From Symbiodinium kawagutii (lineage: Eukaryota > Sar > Dinophyceae > Suessiales > Symbiodiniaceae), in contig VSDK01012156.1 of NCBI GenBank assembly GCA_009767595.1, positions 216,477-280,476 on the forward strand: a stretch of 64,000 nucleotides of DNA, given 5' to 3'. The notes beneath the pieces were generated by a model. It ran no database searches and had not been told where the DNA came from. It saw nothing but the letters and a program-made list of their open reading frames with translations. Made by a program: the position numbers and the translations under genes. Shown in pieces: positions 13,001 to 26,456 of this stretch (the stretch's first letter is position 1; each line of letters starts with the position of its first letter).

Positions 13001-16000
13001 AAAACATGAAGACTTCTACCATTCAACATTAAATTACTCAATTTTCTGGGACACAAACAATATCAATCAATCCATGATTGTATGAACGATTGTATGTATG
13101 TTGGTATTGTGTATAAGATTGGTCGTTGACTGGGTTCATGAGAAGATCTGAAGGAAGCCTGGCTGTAACCACCTGTTGATGATGACTTGGTGTTTCCAAG
13201 GTTGATGGTCCCATCAACCAATCCAGTGTGCTGGTGCAAGGGCAATTGGTGTAGCCGAGTTTCGTGGTTTTTTTCTGCCTAGGAGGATGACTTTTTCCCC
13301 TACGCTGATGGTCCTCACAAGTAGCTGGGCGGCGTACAGGGGCCACCCCCTGTGGTTGCGAAAAGCCAAGTGGGGTATGATAAGCATGGTAGATAGCCTT
13401 GTAAGATGGATTATAACCCTATAAGCATGGATAGTAACGAGTTACTCAGTGGGATGCACATCCAAGTAAAGGATGCACAGGAATAGATAGCTGCGTTTCG
13501 CACCCTAGCCATGGGATTTAACATGCACTTTTATCAATTTGTTTGGCCAAGCGATAGCTGATGGCATTTGGTGAAGCGCTTGATGGGCAAAAATGATGAT
13601 GATTGATCCCAACGATTAGTCTTCACCATTCCTTCTGCTTCACCATTCCATCATTGCCAAACTAGCGAAGTTGGTTTGCAACTAGTGCAAGTGCCAGTAG
13701 TGGTAGATGTAAGTGGAGCTACATGGCCTATCAATCAACGTATAACAACTACGATTATACCGTTGAAACGCCTGGATGACCATGTGACCATGGCTGACAT
13801 CCAACGACCTGGACGACGCGGCGCAGATGGCCACGTTGTTCACCGGCCGGCTTTCCAGTGATGGGTCAGGTTGATAAACATCGGCACAATGGCTGATATA
13901 GTGAGTAGTATAGTGGCTGATGTAGGGGGGTATATAGTGGCTAGTATAGTGGGTAGTATAGTGACTGATATAACGGGTAGTATAGTAGCTGATATAGTGT
14001 GGTTGGTAATTGACAAGGATCGCCCATCCGAACTGATTGATTTCATGTTTCGGTTGTATTTTCCCAAGCTTTTGTTTCCTTCCCATCAAATCCATGAAGC
14101 ATTTTTTCCAAACTGCTAATACTTGCTCCAAGGGACGGTTTACCGCAACTCGCTTCCATTTTCATATTCAGTACAGGGTTCACCCGTTTGGTTGCTTGGT
14201 TGGTTGGATGAACTAAGCAAGCGACAAACGTTGATGGATACAACATGTTCATGTTCAGTGAACTGGCAGGAAATGGAATAGTCGATATCTTGAGCAATTT
14301 CTGTGGTTGAGACAAGCAACAAATTGGGGCGTGTAGTCAGAGCCGCGAAGAGCAGAAAAGCATGGAGTTTTTTAAACAAAGCAACATGATCAGCCAAACC
14401 CCGAACATGTGGCCATGGATCAATGCTAAGCATCAATTTCAAATAATAAGCAACAATCATAGCTGGAATACAATGGCTAATGATGGGGTGCACCAGGGCG
14501 TACCAGGGTTTTGACCCACGGCCATATAGTGGTTTCTCAAATTCTCAAAGTAGGGGTAGCCCCAGATCATCCTTTAATCATTCATAGTAACAAACCAACC
14601 CCTATCACTTGAGAAACCACCATATGGTTGGCATATCCCCTATTATTGCTGGTGAACTTATCCCCTATTATCAACCATTATCAATGGCTATCAACCTATT
14701 AAGAAACCCTCATATAGTTGATTTACCATTGTTGCTTACTATCCCCTATGATTAGCCATTATCAATGGTTATAACCCTCATGTTGACAAACCACCATCGA
14801 ACCCCTAAGTTTTTCACGGCAGCAGCACGAGGTTTTGGACGGGGTACTTCACCTCTCGACCGGCCTTGAAACGCTACGTCCGCGACAGCAGCGCCTTTTT
14901 TCAGGCCCGGTTAATGGAGTTGGAGGGATGTGTTCACTCTCATGTTGATGAAAACATAGATGGTGACAAGGTTTCATAGGTTTTGGGGGTTTATAAAGGG
15001 TTTTATAGGGTTTCATGGTAAGTGGCTTGTAATGATGCTGGTTATAATGATGTGTATGGAGATGGTTATGCAGTCTCAACCATAAACCAACAGATTTCTT
15101 GGGCACTATGAGATACCAATCATTTACTGGTCAACCAACTATTGTCAACTAGTAATGGTCTATAAACCAGTTTTATGGGCCACTAATCAACCATCTTTGA
15201 CCAGTACTTTACCATTCTTCAACCGTTACCATCATTAAAGACCATTATCAACCACCATTGGCAACCATCAGTAACGATTACTTGGACATCCATCAACCAC
15301 CAGTTCACCAGGTAACTATCAACTATTCACTTGTGACTGTCACTTAGTGGCTAACCATTGCTTAACCATCAATCAGCAATTAAGCCTCATGTTTCTTGCT
15401 TGGCGGACATCAATTAACCTCAACTAAGCCGTCAATCAACCATTGCTCGACCATTGATTATTCATTAGTTGTCCATCAACTTACTATCATTTTTCGCAAA
15501 ACCTTAGAACTTAGGTGCGTATCAACCTGCTGCCAACCTTATTTGTATTCATTTTTTGCATTGAAATACATCAACTTGTTTCCTGAATGCTTACTAAACA
15601 TTGTTTTACGTCCATTGTTATAATACATATCATTATAAGATCATTCTTATCTCTTTATCATGAGAATAATGATTTGATATAAGAATGATATTGGTTGGTG
15701 AATGGATGGGTTACTTATCATTATGAACTATGAACCACTATTACTAGCCTATTACGAATCATTACAAACAACCTATTGTGGTTGATATCCATAAGATTAA
15801 AGTTCAAACTACGCACCATTGCTTATCATTATGAGCCATTACTACTAGACTAACCTACTGTGAACCATTATCATCAATCACTATTATGAAGCATGAACCA
15901 CTATTATTATGAACGAACCATTAACTACCATTGTATTCTTATGAGCCATTATTATCAACCTATTGCTTATATCAACCTATCATTAACCATTCTTATCAAC

Positions 16001-19000
16001 CAATTCTCCATGAATTATCATTCATGAGCAATCATTTTTGACCCATTCCTTATAACTATACACCATTACTATCACCGTTCCTGTAAACCATTATAACCAT
16101 TGTTATCAATAATCATGATATTGGTTCATTAATCATCATAAACCAGTATCAAAAACCACCATTCTCAGCATTATCAAGCATTACACTATCAACCATGATA
16201 GTACTAATCACTATACTATTAACCATCAACTATCAACCCTTAGAACCCCTGGTTGATTAATAGGGGGTATCCCCTAAAAGCCTTGGTTTTCCATTAAAAT
16301 GGGAACCCCCCTAGTTAATCAACCAGGGGTTTATTAGTCCTGGGTAGCCATTACTATTAACCATCAACTCTCAACCACCCAGCTCCGCCCAGCCGTGGCC
16401 AAGCTGTGGGTTCAGGTGGCCAAGCAGATCCAAGGCTTGTCACAGATCACCACGGGCCAAGCGCATGCGGGGCCTGGAACGGAGAAGCTGGCGGAGGTGG
16501 GGTGCGGTGGAGTGGTGGAGTGGTGATGGGTGGTCCCGTGATCATCAAGGCTTGATGAACATTGGGTATAATGGTCGATAATGATGGTTAAATATGGTTT
16601 TATAATGATTTTATGATGGTTTTATAATGGTTTTATGATGGTTTTTATGATGGTTCATTAACAATGGTTGATAATGGTCCATAATGGATTTATAATGACG
16701 GTTGATCTAGAATGATGGTCTAGAACGATGGTCAAAAACATCCCTGGGCTTGATGAACCACAGGATTGACGATTGTCTAGAATGGCCAAGGATGTCAACA
16801 GTAGTTGATAACCATAGGTTCATGAACCACAGGGGTTGGTGAATCATGGGGGTGGATGAACCATAGAGTTGATGATGGTTCAGAATGATGAACAAAGGGT
16901 TAGTGATGGTTAATCAGAACTAAAGGGTTAACTGATAATGACGGTTTAGACTGGGTAAGGATGGGTAATGAAGGTTACTACTGCTTAGTCCTCCTATCAA
17001 CTTCTGGAATCGTATTGTGAAGGTAAATGCAATCTGATGGGATTTGACACGGCCTACGAACATTGTAATCGGGTCATATTGGTTCAGACATGATTGCTTG
17101 GTGTATCCATAATTAGTGTAGGTCCCATCCTCGCCAAATTTGGTGGCGATTTCCTTTGAGAAATAAGGCATATTGACATTAGACCGTTAGACCATTCATC
17201 AAGCCTTTGCAGATGATGATTCATGGAATTGTCATTGATTGTTTTAGATGATTAACGGTGAATTGGTCAATGGCTATACTATGGCTAATCGCTTCATGGT
17301 TAATGACAAGTTGTCAACCGCTCATGGTGACTGGCTAATGGCCCATAGCCACTGCTTTACGCTTAGTGGCTGATGATGGTTTGTAATGGTGAGTAGCGGG
17401 AAATAGGGAATAAATCTCCCTTGAATGCTTATGATCTATAACGGCTAATCATCACAAACAATTCTCAGGACTGGTTGGATTATATATACTGCGATAGTAT
17501 ATATACATATATATCTTTGATCAGCAATGCTTCAAACTGGTCAAGCACAACGAAATGATGATCAACCATGTCCAATGAGTGTCAATAGTGGTTGATCGTC
17601 TGGAAAGGCTGTGAATGATCAACCAGTTGATGATCAACCAGTTGATGACACTCAAGCCAGTGTACAACAACAAATTTAGTGCTTCAGCGTCTGGAATAGT
17701 GTGCAATCAACAGTACAATTTGCATTGTTGTTGTTTGTTGGAATGGAATAGCTGTTGGCTATCACTGTGAATTCCTGTGGATAGTTTGTTACAATCATTA
17801 CAAGGTGGCTATCACAAGTGATAGGCTAGTACAATCATGGTTGATAGTATTGGGTACCAATATCCCCAACTATTGTTACTTACTACCTCCTATTATTAAG
17901 CATTTTTAATGGTTACAACCCCTATATAACCACCATATGCTGTGTTGGAACGGCTGTGTTCATGATCACTCGACTCATGGCTATCCGGTTCAGGCCATGG
18001 GCGTTGCTCAGCACCACGACGCCGTGAGTGGCACGGCCAAGCAGCACGTGACCTTTGACTATGCCAAGCGCTTGAGTGGCGGAAGGCGGGGGGTCCAGGG
18101 GGCCGGTGGTGTGGGTTGGTTGTGAGGTTGCTGGAAGTGGTGGTCGTTGTCACAGTACTGTACCGGTGGTGGTTGTATCCTGGTTATATCCTATTGTTGG
18201 CGGTTATATCCTGTTTGATGGGTGGTTGTTATAATCAGAACTTAGTATATATATATATATGTATCCTGTTTGGTTGATCCCGTTTGATAAAACTTGACTA
18301 ATCCTGTTTGATTAGTATATCCTGTTTGATTCATCCCTATTGTTTCTTCGTGTATCCTGTTTGATCGGGCTTAGTATATCTTGCTTAGTATATCTCTGTT
18401 GGATTGGTTTAGTATATCCTGATTGATGAGTTCTTTGAATAGTTGATAAGCGTTCCTCGACAAAAATGAGAGGACGTAACGACAATAGGGCAAAAACAAG
18501 TACGCTTACTACGGTTTGTTCATATGTTGGTTGATTGGCATACAAAAAGGGATACACCAAGCAGATCAACCAAGTAGCCCAGAGGTGATATTACTCGTAG
18601 CTAATAGCACGAGTTGGGATACACCAAGTAGAGCTGGTTGGTTGATCGTGTTCGTTGCTCAGGCTCTGATGGGCCCCGCGTCCACTGAAGGACTCATGAA
18701 AAAGTGGTTGTTATCCACGAACCGTTCATTTCGCTGAGAGGTCACCAAAGTCTCCGATGGATCATGGTTGGTTGACCCATCCAATGATTTTCCCATTCTT
18801 GTAAGGTTTACACCAAAAGATTTCCAAGATTTCGCCTCGTTCTCGTGGATGTTTTGCCATCAATGTACATCGGTTGATACATCAAATCTCACGGGTTTCC
18901 GTCATCCCAGGTTGCCCTGGCAAGTCCCTCACTGTCTCATACTGTCTCCTCCCACCTGCCTTGATCCCTCACGTGGGCAGGAGCAGTACGATGCCCGAGG

Positions 19001-22000
19001 TGGCCACGGCACTCCAAAGCATGATGGAAGTGAAGGCATTGAAGGTGCAGCAGCGGAAGTCGCAGAAGTGGCGAGGAAGACTCCATGGCGATGATGTGGT
19101 TATGGGTCAAGCAGTTAACCATCAATAATGGCTCTAAGTGACCAACCAAATCATAGGGAAAACAGCCTGGTTAATGATAGGGGAACGGGCACAGGGTTTT
19201 GACCCACAGCCATGTCCTCGTTCGTCTACGATGAAGGATTCATTAGCCACAGGGATTAATGATGATAAGAAGTAACAACTATCAACCATATTATTATTCA
19301 TTGGATCAGTAAGAGTGGTGGATCAATAAGAATGATGGAGCAATGATGATAATAAAGCAATGATAACACATTCATGATGGATTAAAAGTGGATTAAGAAT
19401 GGCTTCAAAATTATTCACCACAACCATTTGCCATAGTTACCGTATTAATCCACTACGAATCCATTGTTCATCCATGCCTGATGCTTATATTATTCACTGT
19501 ATAGTGAAACAAATTGCTCAATTACCAATCAATAATCCATTCTTGATCCAGGTTAGCTGCAATAGATTCTTGATATAATTGATTAGCCATCATTATCCAT
19601 TGTAAGCCACTACACAGTATCATTTGGTTTCGTTGTTCGTGGTTATTATGAGCTACTAGCAGCTATCAATGCCTGTTGATCATTCTGGTATATTCTTAGC
19701 TATTCTGAATCATTATTATTATTGTTCTTACTAAGTGTCAGAATCAACCGTTAATAGCAATTTCTCACCGCGCTTCACATTGGTTAATCAATTAGCACAA
19801 TTGTTGGTCACATCACCCGACGAGTGGCTATTCTGCAATGTTATGAAACCCTCTTCAGCATACGTCTAGACTCAAACTAAGCATGAGACCATGATTATAC
19901 TGTATACTTAATCATTCCTTTTTGACTTTGCCTGCTTTTAGAGGGCTGTGCCCGCCAGCTAACCGATACTTCCCTTTATAAACATATTTCCATCTGGGTT
20001 TGTGATTCATGGATAGAAGGGCTGGCCATCATGAACTGATGGCCACGCCCATAGTCACATTGGCTCATTGTGAACAACTATTGACCCATATTGACCATGC
20101 TTAAGAATCATTGACCATTCAAACCCCCTTGTTTATCACATATCAATTTTCTTAGCCCCAGTTAACCATCAGCCGCAGTCAACCATCATTATAAATCATC
20201 ATAAACCCTTGGTTTATTTGGCAATATCAAGAGATGATGAAGCACTCATTTAACATCAATTAGTCCTTGGCTTGTATTACTATATTTTTGATGCTATATA
20301 TTATATGGTACAAAGCATCATTCTTCGCTATCAACCATCATTCTCACCAACGCTCATATTATCTAATGACCTCTAATGACCACTATCAACAATATAAATG
20401 GTTAATCATAAAGTTTATTGCCCTTGCAGAATAATGATGAACATCCATCATCATTAGCCCATCAACCATTGTGCAACAACCACTCTTAATCGACTATTAA
20501 CCTTGATTAGTCTTTAAGAATTCCTTGCAACTGGTATCATAAGATTATATAGTTAACCATTGCTTAACTACCAACCATTGCAAGGGTCTATCAACCAAAG
20601 TTCACCATTATCAATGATGGGTAAAGTAACTATCACTGAAACTGCTAATATACCTGTGACCAATGTTAACCATCATTACATTGAAGTAGTATCAATGCTC
20701 AATATTAACCATGAGTAAGACCATTAAGCATTATTATCAACCATCACTAACGATGATGAACAATTGACGTATTAACAATATGAAACACTGTTAACAATAT
20801 GAGCCATGATTCACAGCTGAAGTATCATTAATCAATAGTAATTGACCTATATGAACTGGTTATGTAGGTCAACAATATCAATCATTGTCATCAACCAGTA
20901 TCGTTAACAATCTATTGTGATCAATATCAACCAATATTATGAACAATAGTCTTATGAAACTTTATCAACCAAAATCAATCAATATGATTAACGATCAATA
21001 CTGATAACAATCGAATGTAATCAAAATCCGTCCATATTGATATTAATATCAATCAATATCATTAGCCAAGAGTATCAACCAATATTATGTAACCAATAGT
21101 TCCACATGTTATGGAAGTTAATCTTCCTGGTGGTGCATTCTGCAATATGCCGGGATGTGCCGAAGACAGACTGCTGTCCGAAATCCGCAGACCAATAACA
21201 ATACTCATTATCAAACAATATCATTAGCCAGAAGATGCCAGCAGTATCAACCAATATTATTTAAACAATAGTTCCACATGTTATGGAAGTTAATCTTCCT
21301 GTTGGTGCATTCTGCAATATGCCGGGATGTGCCGAAGACAGACTGCTGTCCGAAATCCGCAGACCAATAGTAATCAAAATCCGTCCATATTGATATCAAT
21401 ATCAATCAATATCCTTAGCCAAAAGTCTCAACCAATATTATTGCCAATCATGAACAATAGCCTTACTGTATGAAACACTATCAACAGTCAACCAATATCA
21501 ACCAATATTACTTAACCAATAGTAGTCCTCATGAACAATCTGGTATTGTCGTTCACAATATTAACCAATAGTAACAATACTAATAACAATACTCAATCAG
21601 CTAATATTAACAATCAATACCAATAACAATACTCATGCCGAAGACAGACTGCTGTCCGAAATCCGCAGAGTAATAACAATACTAATAACAATAGTAATAT
21701 TAATCAGCCAATATCAACCAATATTATTTAACTATAATAGTAGTCCTCTGCTGACCCGTTTCCCCCCCCTTCTGACTTCAGCCTTGCGGGCTTCCCCTGG
21801 AGGACTTCACGGTGTGTGAGCTGCGCAACGTGTCCAAGTGCGCGGCCACCGAGAGCGTGGGCACAAAAAGCCGCAGCAGGCGGGGCAGCGCCGCCTGAGG
21901 CAGCGCTTAGGGATGGGGTGATGATGGGTGATCTGGCTAGGGGTAGTTCATGGGTAATGGTGGTTGATGATGGTTGATGATGATTGGTGATGGTGTATGA

Positions 22001-25000
22001 TGATTGGTGACGGTTAATGATGGTTGATGGTTAACGATGATCGTTGATGGTGAATGATGGTGCTTGTGATGATGGTTAATGATGGTTGATGGTGGTTATG
22101 ATTGGTGATTCATGATGATTAGTTATGATGATTATGATGCTCATGATTGTTAAGCATGATGATTGACCATGATTGATTATTTAATTTATGATGGTTATGA
22201 TTGTTGTTACGATGCTAACGGATGATGATCGCTGATGGTTGTTTAAAGATGGATACTGATGGTTATGATGATTGTTCCTGATGCTGAATCATGGTGATAA
22301 TAAACTGGTGGCAGACATGGTTAAACAATTGATGCGGTTGGCAATAATTTCTCGTGACGCCTAACAATAGTAGCGCTGATACTGGTTACAACACGTGGAA
22401 AGTAGATGAATCACTCCCCAATTCCGGTACCTGTTTCCACTCAACTACTTGTTAACGGAGGCTCTGGACCTCAGCCGAAAAAAAAACAGGTGGAATAGAT
22501 GAAAGCGGTTTTTGGACCTGACAAAGTAGCGAAAAGAATTGTCGCAACCCAGTAGATGGCGTAACCCAACCCCACTTGCACCAAAAAACTGCATGTTTAG
22601 CAGCTCCAGTTGGGATGTTCTGGTCCAAAGGTACCACAGTAGATAGCGCAAGTCAACCCAACTGGCGCCAGAAAGTACACGATGTAGCAGCTTTGATTTG
22701 CCTTACTTTGGAATACTATGGAATACACAGATTCCAGTCATGAGCCAGTTCATTATTGCTAAATAAATTGCCCTTTACGAAGACCAAATCTACTCATGTC
22801 GTCGGTTTGGAAGAGGAAAAAACAAAAACGGAAGGGTAGATGGCACATGATGGCGCAAGGTTATTAGCCATTCTCGCGCTTCCATTGCCAATTAGTGAGA
22901 GTTATTGTGGACAAATCTTAACCATTTCTACGGGATAATCTTAACCATTGCTTATCCTCCCTTAGAAAATGGATGGTTAAAATTGACCCAACTCGGTGGC
23001 CGAAGCGACTCCCCCAACCACGTTGCACGATGACGACATCGTGACGCCAGGACCTGCTTTGCCTTGTGGAATGGCTTGGCGCACGAGCGCGAGGATAGTT
23101 TGGGCGAGTGATGACAGGTATGCTGGTAGCCATGTTCCTGTTTGATCCCGTTTGTGAAGATAGAAAAATCATTTGCTTTACCCGTCTCTGAACTCAAAGT
23201 GTGCTTTCGATCGATTTGCGAAGTTTTTTGTGCTAGCAAGTAGGCATCCATGTGGGTCAAGACAACGGATGTGTTTGAGAACATTTTGGACGCCTGAAGC
23301 TTACCTTTGTTCCAGCAAGTCGCTCTGAACAAATTGGACCAACCTTGAAAAGCATCTTGATCCGATGAGCTTTCATGATTCAGCTGGTTCCTTGCAGATC
23401 CAACTCGTTTCTCTGCAATGCTGGCTGTTTGTTTGCCAAAATTATACACTTATCATTCATCACCTAGTTCAGTGGATTTGTTGATCATCAAATTCCGACC
23501 TGAATTCACCACCTAAAGTAAGCATTGCTCACTGACCTCACCAAGCACCCATAGCTACACCCCATCACCGCTCCCCTGGGACCTTGTTGGACCGCTTGCG
23601 CTGCTTGGCTTCAAGGAGCTGGTTGAGCTCCCCGTGACCTCCGTGGAGCTGGAAGTGGTGCGTGCCGGCAGCCAGGAGGCGTGGCAGGGGCTTCACCCAG
23701 TGGCACAGCTCAGATTTGGAGCTCAGATTTGAGGCCTGAAATCACGAGCTGAGGGTCTTTGAGAGGATGGAGGGCTGATACTTAGAGATCTGGGGCCTAG
23801 ACATTATCACAGCTGGGGAGAATGGGCAGACAGCTCGTGATACATAGATCGCACCATGAAGCCCACCACACCATCACCGTGAACCCCAGAACAACTTTGT
23901 GAGTTTGAGCTGGACTGTTCTGGAGGGGCTTGCATACTTAGTTAGGTTATCTTAGGTTGTTGTTTGGCCCTCATTGCCTTCTGATGTCGCCCAGTGCCTA
24001 TCACCGATGTTCAACGATGCCAAACTAGTTCTTGACTCGCTCTAGAAGGCATCCTGCAGGATGTGAAGGTATCTCCGTAGGGGGGCCCAAAACCACCCCT
24101 GGAAGCAACAACCATGGGTAGCGGGTGTTTCATTTGCAACCGCTGAACGCCGCGTGGAAACACCCTGACAACTTAGCGCACTGGCGGTGAACTCGTTGGC
24201 GGGATTGAGTTCACAGGGTACCGCGAAATCGACAAACCAATGATTGAAAACCTGAACAGCTCCAAAATCGATGGTGTCTAATTGATTTATGGTTGATCAT
24301 TGGGCATCCACCAACCTCATTATTTAACATTTTTCTGGTGGTTTCGTGGTATGGTTCCTGAAAACCAAGAGTGGATAGGGCTGCGGGACATTGCGGGACC
24401 AGGTTGGAACCATGAACCATCATGAATCCCTGCAGTGGCACCCATAAACCAGGATGGCTCCAGGGTTTCGCAAGCTTTTGCCGATGAGCTAGTCCCTTAG
24501 TGGTTGTTTGAAGGCATGGTTGTATTTCCGACAAGCATATAGAAATATGAGCAGGTAAACAGGGTAAACGTACCCACGAAACAACTGTAGCTCTATTCCC
24601 TATCATGACACTTTACACTTTCTTCTGTAGTTGGCATACACTCCTTGCAGTTCGTAGTATTATCTATTCATAGCTGAAATATCAATCAACCAAGCAACCA
24701 ACCAGCCAACCAGCCACCAGCCAACCGGCCAGCCAACCTACCAGCCGGCCAACCAACCGACACCACCAACGTATCCCGTTCTCCACGTAAGCTGCTGCAT
24801 ATGTCAGGCCGTGCCGGTGCAGTTGGCTCACTCCCTGCCGTCCATCGACAACTATGGGCACCCTGCAGGCTTTGTGGCTACACCAAATGAATCAAAGGCT
24901 AAGCAGATGTCCACGATGATGAATCAAAAATGAAGACTATGCTTGGCTGATGAAATAGTCTTCCACATGGCCAGGATGAAATAGTCTTCATTCGGGTATG

Positions 25001-26418
25001 TGCCAGGCCATAGTGGTATCCCAATCAACCAATGGTTTCCATTTGTAAAAGGATCATTTTTTGGTGGGGCCCATTGGTTAGCCCATGTTGGCATATACCC
25101 ATTTTTGGTCTGTGTGGAAGAGTGACAGGGTTTAAGTTCGCAGCCACATGCTCAGTTTCCTCAGAAATACGTCAGGCAATCTTTTCCTGCAGAATCCGAA
25201 CATGTGACAATTTCGTGCATTGGAATGCACGCAGGCACGCAACACCTTTGGGAAAGCACATGCCACGCACTTATGTCGCACACCCACATATGTGTATATA
25301 TACATATATTTACATTCACATACATAGTCATGACGGGTAATGCATTTGTTTGCAATGTGCTGCCTATCATGATCTATCTCTATCTTGTATCTCTTTGGCT
25401 CTTTGCTTGCCTGTTTCTTTGCTAAATTGTTCGCATTTTGCTTGGACTCCCTATCTCTCTCCCTCTCTCTCTGGCAGGCTGTCTCCTTCCCTATTTATTT
25501 ATCTATTTGCCCGTCCGACTCGACTATCTTTTTTCTCTATCTCAATCACTCTATCTCGTTTATGTTTCTCACTCTCTCTCTCTCTCTATCTCTTTGTCTA
25601 CCTCTCCCTCTCTCCCTCTCTTGGTTTCTCTTTCTACATTCTTACTCCTCTTTTTTTGTATTGCTCAATTCTGTTCTACCTATCTTTATCTTATCGGTCT
25701 GACGCACCTTATCTGTCTCTTTGGTTCAGGCACTTTCTATCCTTACACTTTGATCTACATTTTCTACCTGATTTATCTGTCTATATATACTCATCTATGT
25801 CTATATGCCTATCTTCTGCACCAATCTTTCAAATCTGTTTCATCTACTCTATGAGTCTACAGTTTCTCATCAATTTACCTGATCAATCTAATCAATCGAA
25901 TCAAAGACATCAATCCAATCAGTCTAGTCTATCTAATCTTTCTAATCGATCCAATCTCTCTTTCTCTATCTATCTATCTATCTATCTTTCTAATTATCTA
26001 AGGATCTATCTATTTCTTCATCGATTTGCTGATTGATTTATTGATCGATTTGTCAACCTATTCTCCCTACACATGTACAGGCTGATCTAATTATCAATCG
26101 TGCGATGTATCCACCTATTTCTTGGTTTCTTTTCCTCTCTTCCTTATCCTAACAGATAGATGTATATCCAGCTATACCTTGTATGTCCTGAGATGACTAT
26201 CCATCTAGCTATATTGACAGGCTATCTTAGCCTATATTGATATATCTATCTGCTTACCCCTGCGACGCTCCACCTTGGGAGGCGGTGCTCCCTGGACCCT
26301 GCTGGCCATGCTGAAGCTTCCAGCCTTGGGTTTCGGAGGTTTCTGCTTGCAGAAAACAGGCAGGGCGGGGTATCACAACGCGGCCGTGAGTCTGCAGACT
26401 GGTCTGGAATTGTGATGG

Positions 26419-26456
<38 letters not shown>

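Larger units (their letters stand above)
13321..14831 (+). other. Intron 14 (GT-AG)
   Basis: Holds a tandem TAGTATAGTGGCTGATA-type repeat at 13893-14003, a partial family 1 element ending at 14522, and a family 2 element at 14529-14622. Sequence at 14640-14790 is CA-rich. Confidence 0.82.
19036..21781 (+). other. Intron 18
   Basis: A family 1 element lies near the 5' end (19098-19210). The stretch 19240-19400 is GATGAT-rich. About 2.3 kb of CA-rich AACCATTA/AATATCAACC sequence follows to 21740, holding a duplicated unit at 21071-21369. Confidence 0.82.

Noticed and set aside
16386-16415. Possible extension of exon 16 upstream ([10 protein letters not shown] in frame)
   Set aside because: The frame is open, but starting at 16416 gives the family length between FFQ and the following helix; the extension would insert extra residues.
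25350-26036. 228-codon ORF rich in Ser, Leu and Phe
   Set aside because: Product of the pyrimidine-rich tract; overlapping frames are equally open and no domain is visible.
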